44,114 nt of DNA from Microcaldota archaeon (lineage in GTDB: Archaea > Micrarchaeota > Micrarchaeia > Micrarchaeales > CABMGC01): positions 1-44,114 of the forward strand of contig JAJYJW010000006.1 in NCBI GenBank assembly GCA_021789155.1. Reading direction: 5' to 3'. A program made the translations under genes and the position numbers. Positions 1-7,949 of this stretch are shown here, one piece after another. The notes under the pieces were generated by a model. That model was not told the DNA's origin and did no database searches. It was given only the letters and a program-made list of their open reading frames with translations. Within the stretch, counting starts at the first letter, position 1. Every line of letters begins with the position of its first letter.

Positions 1-1101
1 TCTGTTTGGTCCGAATGATTGCCTATCACCTTCTCTTTGAGGACGAGACTCGTTTCTGTTCTCGAAGTTCCTGTTTGAGCTTCTGAAATTATCTCTTTTC
101 TCGCTGTTGAATCGATTTGGCCTGAATGATTGCCTGTCGCCTTCTCTTTGAGGGCGAGACTCTTCCCTAGGGCGGAAATCCCTGCTTGGCCTTGAAAAAC
201 GGTTATCGCGGTTGAATTGCCCTCTATTATCCCTGTTCTTATCGCTAAATCTGTCGAATCGCCTGAACTGGTTGTCGTTCCTTCTGTTCTGCTGTACATT
301 AGGTTGCTCCTTATGTATGTGGGGCCTTTTCAACGCCTCGTCTATCTGTTCTTTCAGCTTATCTGCTATGAAGCGCTTTGTTATGTAATCTGCTTTAGCT
401 GCTATGGCTATCTTTGTAGCATATACCCTGGCTATTCTTCCTCTGTCTTCCTTGATTGCGGTTGCTATTCTCTGTAATTTGAAAAGAACGCCGTACTTTG
501 GAGACTTGCTCCCGTATTTCAAATGCTTGAACAATGCTCTCTCCGCTCCGAGAAGCTGGATCGTGCTTGCGGGCATCATCGACATCTTTTCCAATGAACC
601 TGCTTTAGCCAGAAGTTCTGCGGCTATCCTGTGGTCTATCAGATATGTAATATTTGGCATGAGTTTCTTTGCCACTTTTTCTACATATGCATCAAGGTTT
701 TTCTCCAGTTTTATTACTTCGAGCTCGCTTTGCGCGAGATTCTTTACCACTTCGTATTCTTCAGAGCTTGGATTCCTTCCTATGCTGTTCTTTACGATGT
801 TGAGTATCTCTTCTGCTTTCTCTCCCATTATCTCGTTGAGTCTTTCCGGATTGACACCAAGCTTATCTGCGCCGAATTCGACAACGAATGTCGCATATGT
901 TGCCGGATTTGCAAGCTTTAGTTCTGGGAAGTACATGCTATACCATTCTTCAAGCCTTTCGAATACGCTGTTTCTCACCTTTTCTATCTCGTTGAGAGAA
1001 CTCACCGCTTGTATCAAAGAGTGCTCCTCTCCGGAATAGGCTGCGCTGACTTCGCGTTTGGCAGTATCTAGCATCTTCCTTCTTTTTTCTGCAAAGTCCA
1101 T
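1..1101 (-). CDS. nop5: Nop5 (archaeal Nop56/58), C/D box sRNP core protein, 3' end outside window
   Basis: Scaffold protein of the C/D box ribonucleoprotein that guides 2'-O-methylation of rRNA and tRNA; it bridges L7Ae-bound guide RNA and fibrillarin. Read in reverse from ATG at 1101, the frame stays open to the window edge (367 codons, no stop). The Nop domain is clear around residues 165-260: AGSLEKMSMMPASTIQLLGA, then ALFKHLKYGSKSPKYGVLF, then RIARVYATKIAIAAKADYI, matching the family signature of GA...LFkHL, PKyG and KiArala.KlAiAaraDy. After about residue 275 the protein turns into a low-complexity tail rich in Arg, Asn, Asp, Gln and Phe with an internal repeat; the archaeal orthologues I know of usually end soon after the Nop domain or carry a short Lys-rich tail. 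A fibrillarin gene, often the partner, would lie beyond the left edge. Identification is firm; the function of the tail is unknown. Confidence 0.9.
   Translation of the reverse strand, partial: MDFAEKRRKMLDTAKREVSAAYSGEEHSLIQAVSSLNEIEKVRNSVFERLEEWYSMYFPELKLANPATYATFVVEFGADKLGVNPERLNEIMGEKAEEILNIVKNSIGRNPSSEEYEVVKNLAQSELEVIKLEKNLDAYVEKVAKKLMPNITYLIDHRIAAELLAKAGSLEKMSMMPASTIQLLGAERALFKHLKYGSKSPKYGVLFKLQRIATAIKEDRGRIARVYATKIAIAAKADYITKRFIADKLKEQIDEALKRPHIHKEQPNVQQNRRNDNQFRRFDRFSDKNRDNRGQFNRDNRFSRPSRDFRPREESRPQREGDRQSFRPNRFNSEKRDNFRSSNRNFENRNESRPQREGDRQSFGPNR
13..162 (-). repeat. Direct repeat in the Nop5 tail (two 39-nt copies, 111 nt apart)
   Basis: Copies at 13-51 and 124-162 match at 36 of 39 positions by eye. 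Both encode ESRPQREGDRQSF, and the 111-nt offset equals 37 codons, so the reading frame is kept. This suggests tandem growth of the disordered tail; more copies may follow beyond the left edge. Confidence 0.8.
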
Positions 1102-1138
1102 GTTAAAGCACGTAAACTAGTAAAAGATGCACTTTCCT

Positions 1139-1149
1139 CTATTTATACC
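1139..1149 (-). promoter_or_regulatory. TATA box of nop5
   Basis: Reverse strand reads GGTATAAATAGA. Transcription would begin about 26 bases on, near 1120, leaving a leader of under 20 bases before the Nop5 ATG. The gene upstream ends at 1212, so nop5 has its own promoter. Confidence 0.55.
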
Positions 1150-1211
1150 TTGTTATGATGAGGAATATGGCAAAGCAACGTATAACGAAGCTGCTTTGCT
1201 TGCGCGATGCG

Positions 1212-1910
1212 TTACTTCCTCAAAACAGTTTCGCTTTGGGCCACGCTTGCATTTTTCGCTATGGTGCCAGTGCGCTGTATATCTTTTATCATTTCAACCA
1301 AGTATTGCAACGTTATGATCTCATTTTCCTTTCGTTCGTGCTCGCTTATTGTCATCCTAGACTCAAGTTCGTGTATTATTTTTCCCTGTAGCTTGCTCAA
1401 AGCATCGTGCAGAACAGAAAGGAGTTCAATCCCGTAGGTTTTCTTCGTGGATTCTTCTACAAAACCTCCATACACGTTTGAAGTTGTTTGCCTTTCTATG
1501 TAAACTTCGCCTCTCTTTGCTCCGAACGATGGAATACCCTCGAAATTGCCGGCTTTTCTTTGGGTAGATATTGCTATTTTGCTGAAATGCGAAGATAGTG
1601 GTGACCAACCATTTGTTATAGTCACTATAAGACCAGGTTGCCAATCAGAATCATGTGCATATGGTTCGCGTTCTATGGCAAAAGTAACGTATGAATCATG
1701 CTCGTTGCTTGACCTTACGCATTTAATGCGTACGCTGTCACCATTATCAAAAGTTCTTATGGCATTGCGCATCTCATTGGTTATGCGTAATGAAGACGTT
1801 TCGCATAAATGCAAAACATGATAGTTGGATGTCTTGCCCATTGCCCTGAGTTCTTCCTTATTTATGCTTGTTTTTGATTTTGTTTTACTTTCCATATTAC
1901 CACTTAACAT
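1212..1910 (-). CDS. Unknown protein, third member of a tandem three-gene paralogue family
   Basis: I do not recognise this family. The ATG at 1910 overlaps the TGA of the upstream gene by one base (TGATG) and follows AGAGGA, so I prefer it to the TTG at 1913; the product is about 232 aa. No signal peptide or membrane segment is visible. The order of elements parallels the two upstream genes: a strand-rich N-terminal half with SSLRITNE, VTFAIERE and WQPGLIVTIT, then KIAIST, then a helical C-terminal half (LLSVLHDALSKLQGKIIHEL followed by LQYLVEMIKDI). Homology among the three is weak in identity but consistent in order and spacing. Coupling to the upstream gene suggests joint production, perhaps as subunits of one complex. 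It is the most diverged of the three, with an extra ~20 polar residues at the N-terminus. Confidence 0.75.
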   Translation of the reverse strand: MLSGNMESKTKSKTSINKEELRAMGKTSNYHVLHLCETSSLRITNEMRNAIRTFDNGDSVRIKCVRSSNEHDSYVTFAIEREPYAHDSDWQPGLIVTITNGWSPLSSHFSKIAISTQRKAGNFEGIPSFGAKRGEVYIERQTTSNVYGGFVEESTKKTYGIELLSVLHDALSKLQGKIIHELESRMTISEHERKENEIITLQYLVEMIKDIQRTGTIAKNASVAQSETVLRK

Positions 1911-2584
1911 CAATTCCTCTTCTTGTCTTGCAAGTTTTTTGATGCTGCGATGCTTATGCTACGCACGAGCTTCTCCATGCTGTGAATAACTGATGCTTCT
2001 CTAACTACCCTTGCCAGATCTTCAGAACCTGCGCCCTTTCCGAATAATTCATCAAGTATCCGAGTCTTGAGCACATCCATCGCGTTGACGAGCATGGAAA
2101 TATGCTCATTGTCTGGAGCATGATCGTTTCTCGGGAAATTCTCGCAGTTGCTTCTTCCCATGCTGAAATGCGACAGGTCGCGCATTGGCCTGTTCAAGTA
2201 TGAATTTTCGAGCGCTTGTTCACCTACTTCGATTACGACTTTTATCTCGCTGAAATTGCAGCGCGCATTTACAGGTAGTGGATAGATAAATTGCTCTTCC
2301 AACGTTATCCTAATCTTAGGTTCCCATGCCACTTCCTCGAATTCACCTACGCGCTGCATCCTTTTCGCATCTATCGCGAACCTATGGTAAATCTTCTCGG
2401 TGCTTGGATTTACTGCTTTCTCATATAGAACGCGCATCTGGCTTCCGAACTCGAATATGGTAAGAAGATTCTTGTCTTGTATTTCAGCAGAATAGCCTAG
2501 AAGGTTCGTGCTATTCCCGAAAAACAGTTTAGTTGCAGTTGGGGATTTCCAGATAGCGTTTGAATGCTGCATGGCGACAGTCAT
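1910..2584 (-). CDS. Unknown protein, second member of the tandem paralogue family
   Basis: Unrecognised protein of about 224 aa. The frame extends to a GTG at 2593, but ATG 2584 is preceded by GGTGA five bases away, which matches the 16S end, so 2584 is the likely start. It shares with its neighbours FEFGSQMRVLYEK (compare IFGSQTSNLRILYKK in the first gene), FAIDAKR (FAIEQSG), a Trp-x-Pro strand (VAWEPKIRITL; VKWLPGIVLAL), FSEIKVVIE (FRKITIAN), and a C-terminal helix pair MLVNAMDVLKTRILDEL plus VIHSMEKLVRSI. These shared blocks are direct observations; the fold (beta domain followed by helices) is an inference. Its stop overlaps the start of the next gene by one base, so the trio is probably one transcript. 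No enzymatic motif was found. Confidence 0.78.
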   Translation of the reverse strand: MTVAMQHSNAIWKSPTATKLFFGNSTNLLGYSAEIQDKNLLTIFEFGSQMRVLYEKAVNPSTEKIYHRFAIDAKRMQRVGEFEEVAWEPKIRITLEEQFIYPLPVNARCNFSEIKVVIEVGEQALENSYLNRPMRDLSHFSMGRSNCENFPRNDHAPDNEHISMLVNAMDVLKTRILDELFGKGAGSEDLARVVREASVIHSMEKLVRSISIAASKNLQDKKRN

Positions 2585-2605
2585 GGTATTCACCGCAAAA
2601 TACTT

Positions 2606-3313
2606 TCAGCAGCTGAATGGAGCATCGATGTCCTCATTAGGCCTTTTGCTCTTGAGCTCTTCCCGCATGGCTTTTCTCTCCTCTTCCTCTTCCATTTCTA
2701 TTGCGCGATTAACGAACGATTCGACATTGTGCACTATCTCAAGATCGCTTATGATCTTGTCCTGTTCCTTTCGAGTATGCATGCGGTAAAGCCATTCTGT
2801 GAGCAGGTTATCCTTAAGCTCTTTCAAAGCGTTTGCAAGAACCACTATTGGTTTTTCGTTTGGCTTTGCCCACCTGTCAGAAACATCCTCGTCTCTGTTA
2901 ACAAAAATTGAATCTTTGTCCGCAGCGTAGCCGAATCCTTTCTTGTCGAATTTCTCTACCTCCTTCTGATTCGCGATAGTAATTTTTCTGAAGCGCTGCG
3001 CGCTGCCGCACATGTCAAAACGCGACTCTTCCATGCGCAAAGCCAGAACAATGCCAGGCAGCCATTTCACACCAGTATTATCCCCGTATGTCGATCCGCT
3101 CTGCTCTATCGCGAACAGCATGTCGTACATGTCATCGGATTTGCCCTCTTTCTTATACAAGATTCTCAGATTGCTAGTCTGACTGCCGAATATATATTCC
3201 AGAGTTGGAAGGTTGTTTACGAGCTTGTATGTTTTGCCAGTGAATATGGTCTCCGCTTTGTTTTCCGTCTCTTTGTATGCTTCCTTTACCACAACATTCC
3301 CGTTATTTGCCAT
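2606..3313 (-). CDS. Unknown protein, first member of the tandem paralogue family
   Basis: First gene of the trio, 235 aa, starting at ATG 3313 with GTGAT four bases upstream. The N-terminal half has predicted strands (LEYIFGSQTSNLRILYKKEG, MLFAIEQSG, KWLPGIVLALRM, FRKITIANQ); the C-terminal half is helical (VVLANALKELKDNLLTEW, then VHNVESFVNRAIEMEEEEE) and ends in a very acidic then basic stretch. No transmembrane segment, signal peptide or known catalytic motif is visible. Only 22 bases separate it from the next gene. It is divergently oriented to the type IV filament operon at 3516, with ~200 bases between them, so joint regulation with that system is possible but not shown. I cannot name a function. 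Confidence 0.78.
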   Translation of the reverse strand: MANNGNVVVKEAYKETENKAETIFTGKTYKLVNNLPTLEYIFGSQTSNLRILYKKEGKSDDMYDMLFAIEQSGSTYGDNTGVKWLPGIVLALRMEESRFDMCGSAQRFRKITIANQKEVEKFDKKGFGYAADKDSIFVNRDEDVSDRWAKPNEKPIVVLANALKELKDNLLTEWLYRMHTRKEQDKIISDLEIVHNVESFVNRAIEMEEEEERKAMREELKSKRPNEDIDAPFSC

Positions 3314-3339
3314 GTAATCACTGGATACGAGTCTATTTG

Positions 3340-3404
3340 ACAGTGTATTTAGGCTTAATTGTTGCGGGATTTCGCAAAAAGTCGTCCGGATAATCTATAA
3401 ATTT
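3340..3404 (-). promoter_or_regulatory. Probable promoter of the paralogue trio
   Basis: Two AT-rich candidates on the reverse strand: AAATTTATAG at 3395-3404 and AAGCCTAAATA at 3346-3356. The nearer one would place the transcription start close to 3322, just before the SD-like GTGAT; the farther one would give a leader of roughly 60 bases. I cannot choose between them. Confidence 0.35.
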
Positions 3405-3478
3405 CGTGTTTTAGGATTTTATCTTGCTATACATATGCATTCTTAACTTGCAATTTCCGTGAATGTGCAAATCGGAAG

Positions 3479-3488
3479 CCTTTAAATT
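3479..3488 (+). promoter_or_regulatory. TATA box of the type IV filament operon
   Basis: CTTTAAATTA centred about 32 bases before ATG 3516. The predicted start of transcription (about 3510) leaves almost no leader, and no SD-like motif lies in front of the ATG, so the first gene is probably read from a leaderless or nearly leaderless mRNA. Confidence 0.5.
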
Positions 3489-3515
3489 ATTTAAGTATGC
3501 AACATTCTTGATAGG

Positions 3516-4751
3516 ATGGCTGATACTGACACGCCCAACGAAAGTTCTTTGATGACCACCACAGGCATCGACAGCCTCGTTGAGTATTTGAAAACGCATG
3601 GAGAAACCGACGAATCCGTACTCGCCACTCAACTGAAAGTGAGCGTGCAGGTGATTGAAGGTTGGGCAAGCGTATTGGAAAAGGCTAGCATAGCAAAGAT
3701 CGTGTACAAGCTCGGGAAAATGTACGTATCGCCAATGGCGCAGACAAGCCCCGAAGCGGCGACAATAGCAAGCGCACTCGACATAAGAAAGCAGCAAACA
3801 GAAAGCGAGCTCGTAGATCAGGGCAAACTTCTTGAAGAAGTTGACAAAAGGCTCAACGACCTCAATGAAACTTTCAAGAGCATAGACAAAGTATTCAAGA
3901 AAGATTCAGGAACGTTGAAGAAAGACCTTGACGAGCTTACGATCATAGAACGTGACATAGACAGGCACTTCAGCAGCTTGAGAAACAAGAAAGAGCACAT
4001 TGACAACATGGCGAAAAGCCTTGACAAGGAAATAGGCTCTTTGCAGGAAATGTCCCAGAAGATATACAGCTTCAACCTTGGAACAGAAGACGCAAACAAG
4101 CTCATAGACGACATAAAAAGAAAGATTAACGCGATAAGCTCAATAGCCAATGAAGTAGAAGGAAGTTTTGAAAGGGAAGTTAGTGAAAAGAGAAAACAGA
4201 TATCGCAGCTGAAAGCGAGCATAAACGAGGAAGTAAAAGTGCTGAACGATGCGTTGGACCAGCAGCACGTGCAAATTGACGAGGCAAAAAGGCTGGAAAG
4301 ACTTGCAAAGCTTAATGCAGACAACATAAAGATTTACATAACCAAGGAGAGGGCATTGCTGATTAACGACCTTGAAACTGCAAAGCTTCTTGTTGACAGG
4401 GAGTATCCCCTAGCTGAAGAGAGATTCAACAAACTCGAGAACACGATTAAAGAGGTAAGGAAGAGCTTCGGCGAGCTTGGATCATTCGATGAGCAGCTCA
4501 AGGGAATGAAGGAAAGGTTAAGGGAAATAATGAAGGAAAAACAGGAGCTTGCGAGCCAAATAATCATAATGAAAGCGCAGCTCAAGGCGATAAGCGACAT
4601 GCCTAAGAGCCAGATTGAAAAGAAAAAGCTAGAACTTAACGAGCTTGGCAAGGGCGTTGCAAAAGCGAGCAATCTCATATCAGAGCTCAGCACGAAAACC
4701 GCAGACGTAAAGAAAGACGCGCAGGCGCTTGCAGAAGGGAAGAAGAAGTGA
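3516..4751 (+). CDS. Winged-helix plus long coiled-coil protein heading the type IV filament operon
   Basis: 411 aa, soluble. Residues ~17-72 look like a winged-helix domain: GIDSLVEYLKTHGETDESVL, a recognition-like helix VSVQVIEGWASVLEKAS, then a beta wing AKIVYKLGKMYVSP. From residue ~85 to ~405 the chain is almost wholly heptad-like and charged (Glu, Lys, Leu, Ile), an extended coiled coil with few prolines; the last residues are Lys-rich. The gene sits nine bases before the secretion ATPase ATG. I infer a cytoplasmic scaffold or regulator for the filament machine, by analogy with coiled-coil cytosolic partners of archaeal ArlHIJ-type motors; no direct family name is assigned. A structural-maintenance-like role is less likely because no ATPase head is present. 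Confidence 0.75.
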   Translation: MADTDTPNESSLMTTTGIDSLVEYLKTHGETDESVLATQLKVSVQVIEGWASVLEKASIAKIVYKLGKMYVSPMAQTSPEAATIASALDIRKQQTESELVDQGKLLEEVDKRLNDLNETFKSIDKVFKKDSGTLKKDLDELTIIERDIDRHFSSLRNKKEHIDNMAKSLDKEIGSLQEMSQKIYSFNLGTEDANKLIDDIKRKINAISSIANEVEGSFEREVSEKRKQISQLKASINEEVKVLNDALDQQHVQIDEAKRLERLAKLNADNIKIYITKERALLINDLETAKLLVDREYPLAEERFNKLENTIKEVRKSFGELGSFDEQLKGMKERLREIMKEKQELASQIIIMKAQLKAISDMPKSQIEKKKLELNELGKGVAKASNLISELSTKTADVKKDAQALAEGKKK

Positions 4752-4760
4752 GGTTTGTAT

Positions 4761-6284
4761 ATGGCAGATGAACGAACAGTATCAATACTCGAATCATATG
4801 GTCTTAATGCTCATGGACTTGACATAAACGTGAGGATAATAGAAATACCCTCGGAATTCATACCCATATACGAAGTCACGATTCCAGGCTTGGGAAATGC
4901 GACGCGAGTGCTTTTGCTTTCGTTGAGGACCGAATTGCTTTCCCTAGTGCCAATAGACCCTACAAGAATAGAGGACAAAGAATACGTTGACGAATTGAAT
5001 ACAAGGTACGTTGAAGCATCAAACCTCATAATAGACAAATACTTGCCCGGCACGAAATCTGATGTCAAGAGGGTGCTCATTGCTTATATAATAAACATAA
5101 TGCTTGGGCTCGGCGATTTGGAAGCGCCGCTTGCGGATGACAGGCTTGAAGAAGTGGTAGTCAATACGAGCAAGGAACCAGTCTGGGTTTTCCACAGGAA
5201 ACACGGCTGGTGCAAAACGAACATATCGGTTCACGATGAAAGCACCATATACGAATCTACTGAAGAAATAGGGAGAAGAGTAGGCAGGCAGATAACGAAC
5301 CTCTCCCCTTTGATGGACGCTGAGCTTCCAGACGGCTCGAGAGTCAACGCTACGTTGTATCCAATATCGCAAAAAGGAAACACCATAACAATAAGAAAAT
5401 TCGCAAAGAACCCGTGGACGATGGTTGCTTTGGTTTCGAACAAGACAGTTTCAAGCGAAGTCGCAGGAATGATTTGGGCATGCATTCAAAACGAAATAAG
5501 CTTGCTCATATCCGGAGGTACTGCAAGCGGAAAGACAAGTTTCCTCAACGCAATGAGCGTGTTCATGCCTCCTAACAGAAGAATAATATCCGTAGAGGAA
5601 ACGAGAGAATTGACGCTGCCTAGCTTCCTTCACTGGGTGCCGATGCTGACAAGACAGCCAAACCCAGAAGGCAAGGGAGAAATCACGCTTTACAACCTCA
5701 TGATCAACGCATTGAGACAAAGACCAGACATCATGCTGGTTGGAGAAATCAGAACCCAAAAAGACGCCGAAACGCTGTTCGAGGCAATACACACGGGTCA
5801 CTCGGTGTATGGCACTGTGCACGCAGATAATGCTTCAGACACGATCATAAGAATGACGAACCCGCCTATAGGGATACCGAAAATACTTATAGACGCAATA
5901 GGCGGCTTGGTGAGCCTGTTCAGGCACAGAAGATTGGGAATGAGAAGGGTGCTCGAATTCGGAGAAGTGCTGAAAAGCGGAGACGTCAACGTAGTGTATA
6001 GGTGGAACATAAGGAACGATACCTTCATGCAGGTATCTGAGCTTTCCAGGCTTGCCGAAACCATTATGCTCTATGGGGGGTATACCAGAAAAGAGCTTCT
6101 ACAAGACATAAACGATAAGCAGGTAATAATAGAATGGATGAACAAGAACCAAGTGATAAACGTGGATGAAGTGGGAACCGTTGTGTCAGAATACTACAGA
6201 GACGCTGAAAAGGTCCTGAAAATGGCAAAAGCAGATGTCAAGTACAGCCGAGAGAAGTTCACCAACGGGGTTGCTAACCCATGA
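4761..6284 (+). CDS. Type II/IV secretion system ATPase (GspE/PilB/TadA-VirB11 superfamily)
   Basis: Hexameric motor ATPase that drives assembly of type IV pilus-like filaments from the cytoplasmic face. About 507 aa from ATG 4761; the in-frame TTG at 4755 lies too close to the GAGG ribosome binding site, so ATG is preferred. Visible motifs: Walker A GGTASGKTSF near residues 252-261, the Asp box region IISVEETRELTLP after it, Walker B-type RPDIMLVGEIR near 321-331, and the His box HTGHSVYGTVHAD. The N-terminal ~120 residues form the archaeal-type N-domain. It lies between the coiled-coil gene (nine bases upstream) and an unknown 203-aa gene with which it overlaps by four bases. The tadC-like genes downstream confirm the system. 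It resembles the pilus/adhesion type more than archaellum ArlI, since no arl accessory genes occur nearby. Confidence 0.93.
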   Translation: MADERTVSILESYGLNAHGLDINVRIIEIPSEFIPIYEVTIPGLGNATRVLLLSLRTELLSLVPIDPTRIEDKEYVDELNTRYVEASNLIIDKYLPGTKSDVKRVLIAYIINIMLGLGDLEAPLADDRLEEVVVNTSKEPVWVFHRKHGWCKTNISVHDESTIYESTEEIGRRVGRQITNLSPLMDAELPDGSRVNATLYPISQKGNTITIRKFAKNPWTMVALVSNKTVSSEVAGMIWACIQNEISLLISGGTASGKTSFLNAMSVFMPPNRRIISVEETRELTLPSFLHWVPMLTRQPNPEGKGEITLYNLMINALRQRPDIMLVGEIRTQKDAETLFEAIHTGHSVYGTVHADNASDTIIRMTNPPIGIPKILIDAIGGLVSLFRHRRLGMRRVLEFGEVLKSGDVNVVYRWNIRNDTFMQVSELSRLAETIMLYGGYTRKELLQDINDKQVIIEWMNKNQVINVDEVGTVVSEYYRDAEKVLKMAKADVKYSREKFTNGVANP

Positions 6285-6892
6285 CCGATGTTATGCAGGG
6301 TACAACGGATTATGCCACCATTGCAACCTTGATAAGCGACGTGGAAAGCAGCAACGTTGCAGGCCAGATACCTAAAAGCATAACAATAGACACCGCCGCA
6401 GCGCTTTCTACGCAATTCGACAGCAAGCCTTACGATTATGATGCCGCATGCGCAAAGCTAGGTTATGTTGACGTTTCCAAAGTAGCTCCAGAAATGCCAA
6501 GCTCCCAATACGTCAAGCCGGGAATGCAAACGGGCAATATTGTTCAGGAGCAGGGCCAATATCAAAGCGAACAGATAAAGAGAGTGATAAGCAAGGTTAG
6601 CGAAGGGGTTGCGCCTCAGCAGCAGGTCATTACCCCCGTAAAGAGCAACATGCTCGTGCTTCCGGGCCTCTCTACACAAGAGCAGATAAACGAGCTTGAA
6701 CAGATTGGCGAAGGGCTTGACGAAGGCGCGTTCAATGAAGAGCAACTTCGCATAATCGGGCTCGAACTAGTTGGCTTGAACGAAAAGGTAAAATTCGAGC
6801 GCGTTCCAACTTCAGACAAATTCCAAAAAAGCTTATCTGACTTGAGAAACAAACTGCTCGAAAGCGACAGGAACAAGTTCTTCGGGCTGTAG
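6281..6892 (+). CDS. Unknown 203-aa protein of the filament operon
   Basis: Starts with ATG inside an ATGA overlap with the ATPase gene, so translation is probably coupled. The sequence is soluble and Gln/Glu-rich: an N-terminal ~90 residues rich in Ala, Ser and Thr with little predicted order, a Gln-rich middle (EQGQYQSEQIKRVISK), and a more ordered C-terminal third with helices (TQEQINELEQIGEGLDEGAF, SLSDLRNKLLESDRNKFFGL). No signal peptide or membrane segment is seen. I recognise no domain. Position between motor and platform genes suggests a cytoplasmic adaptor that links the ATPase to the TadC-like proteins; this is inference from context only. Confidence 0.75.
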   Translation: MTDVMQGTTDYATIATLISDVESSNVAGQIPKSITIDTAAALSTQFDSKPYDYDAACAKLGYVDVSKVAPEMPSSQYVKPGMQTGNIVQEQGQYQSEQIKRVISKVSEGVAPQQQVITPVKSNMLVLPGLSTQEQINELEQIGEGLDEGAFNEEQLRIIGLELVGLNEKVKFERVPTSDKFQKSLSDLRNKLLESDRNKFFGL

Positions 6893-6948
6893 TTATGACA
6901 CACTTTTAGTTGTTTATGTTTTATGTATATTGATATTGGGTTGCGTGG

Positions 6949-7947
6949 ATGGCTGAAGCTGATTCAATCGATACTGAAGAAAACAAGATAGTTGGATTCA
7001 CCAAGCCAAAGAAGTTCCTGTTTTTCAAGATGAAATCCAAGCCCATATACTCAGCGAGCGACAAGACGACAATACAAAAAGAATTGGCAAAGCAAAGCAA
7101 GGGTTTCGTTGGCGAGAAGAAATATACTCCATTGCAGCTTTTCATATTACAAACCATTGAAAGGCACAAGGATCTCGAAGTTTCGCTTAGAGAGCAGAAC
7201 ATAAAGAGCAGCCCATATGATTTCGTAAAGCGCATGCTTACAATATCTGCGATACTTGCGATTGTAATAACGCTTCTTTTGATATTGGCAACTACTGCAT
7301 TAGGAGTAACTCCCCTTCTACCAGTACTCGTGGGATTTGCTGTGTTCTTCGGAGCATTCAACAATCTGATAAACTACCCGGTCGCGAAGAGCAAGAACAT
7401 GGGGAAGGAAATAGAAAGGAACATAATGTTCGCGATTAGGGACATAATAATAGGCATGCGTTCCGGAATGCCATTGTTCAATGCGATAACCGCAGTCAGC
7501 ACTGGTTATGGTGCCGCGAGCAGGGAGTTCGCGAAAGTCGTAGAACTCGTGCAGCTGGGAATGTCGATAGAACAGGCAATAGACGACATCAGCGCGAAGA
7601 GCGAATCCAAGACGTTCAAGAGGATAATGCTGCAGGCATCAGTAAGCATCAAATCAGGAGCAGACATCGTGGGAGCATTCCAAAGCACTGTAGATGAAAT
7701 ATCGCAAGAAAGAATAATCGAATTGAGACGATACGGACAAACCCTAAATGCACTCGCCATGTTTTACATGCTTTTCGGAGTCATATTCCCAAGCATGGGC
7801 ATAGCTGTTGCTGCAATCCTTACCACTTTCATAAACATATTCACCATAGACGCGAACACCCTTACCTTCGGTCTTATAGGCATATTCTTCCTACAGATAA
7901 TATTCCTGAACGTGATGAGGTCATCTAGACCTGTATTCGCGGTGTAA
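6949..7947 (+). CDS. TadC/ArlJ-like membrane platform protein 1 (T2SSF domain)
   Basis: Inner membrane platform of the type IV filament machine, partner of the ATPase. 332 aa: a ~90-residue cytoplasmic N-terminus, a hydrophobic pair near residues 96-135 (MLTISAILAIVITLLLIL, then LLPVLVGFAVFFGAF), the cytoplasmic T2SSF helical domain (IIIGMRSGMPLFNAITAVS, VELVQLGMSIEQAIDDI, SVSIKSGADIVGAF) and two C-terminal membrane helices (LAMFYMLFGVIFPSMGIAV and LIGIFFLQIIFLNVM). The repeated Arg-Ser-Gly-hydrophobic pattern (MRSGMPL) is characteristic of this family. It follows the 203-aa gene by 56 bases; that gap holds a TATA-like stretch around 6916-6935, so an internal promoter is possible. It is directly followed by a second TadC-like gene. 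Confidence 0.9.
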   Translation: MAEADSIDTEENKIVGFTKPKKFLFFKMKSKPIYSASDKTTIQKELAKQSKGFVGEKKYTPLQLFILQTIERHKDLEVSLREQNIKSSPYDFVKRMLTISAILAIVITLLLILATTALGVTPLLPVLVGFAVFFGAFNNLINYPVAKSKNMGKEIERNIMFAIRDIIIGMRSGMPLFNAITAVSTGYGAASREFAKVVELVQLGMSIEQAIDDISAKSESKTFKRIMLQASVSIKSGADIVGAFQSTVDEISQERIIELRRYGQTLNALAMFYMLFGVIFPSMGIAVAAILTTFINIFTIDANTLTFGLIGIFFLQIIFLNVMRSSRPVFAV

Positions 7948-7949
7948 AA

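Noticed and set aside
404-1039. 211-aa plus-strand ORF
   Set aside because: It lies antisense to the Nop domain of Nop5, which is clearly coding; the protein is a Ser/Leu-rich shadow without motifs.
3411-3797. 128-aa minus-strand ORF across the filament promoter
   Set aside because: It is antisense to the winged-helix domain and covers the TATA box; composition is Cys/His-rich without a pattern.
4755-4760. TTG start for the secretion ATPase
   Set aside because: It would lie one or two bases from the GAGG site; ATG 4761 has normal spacing.
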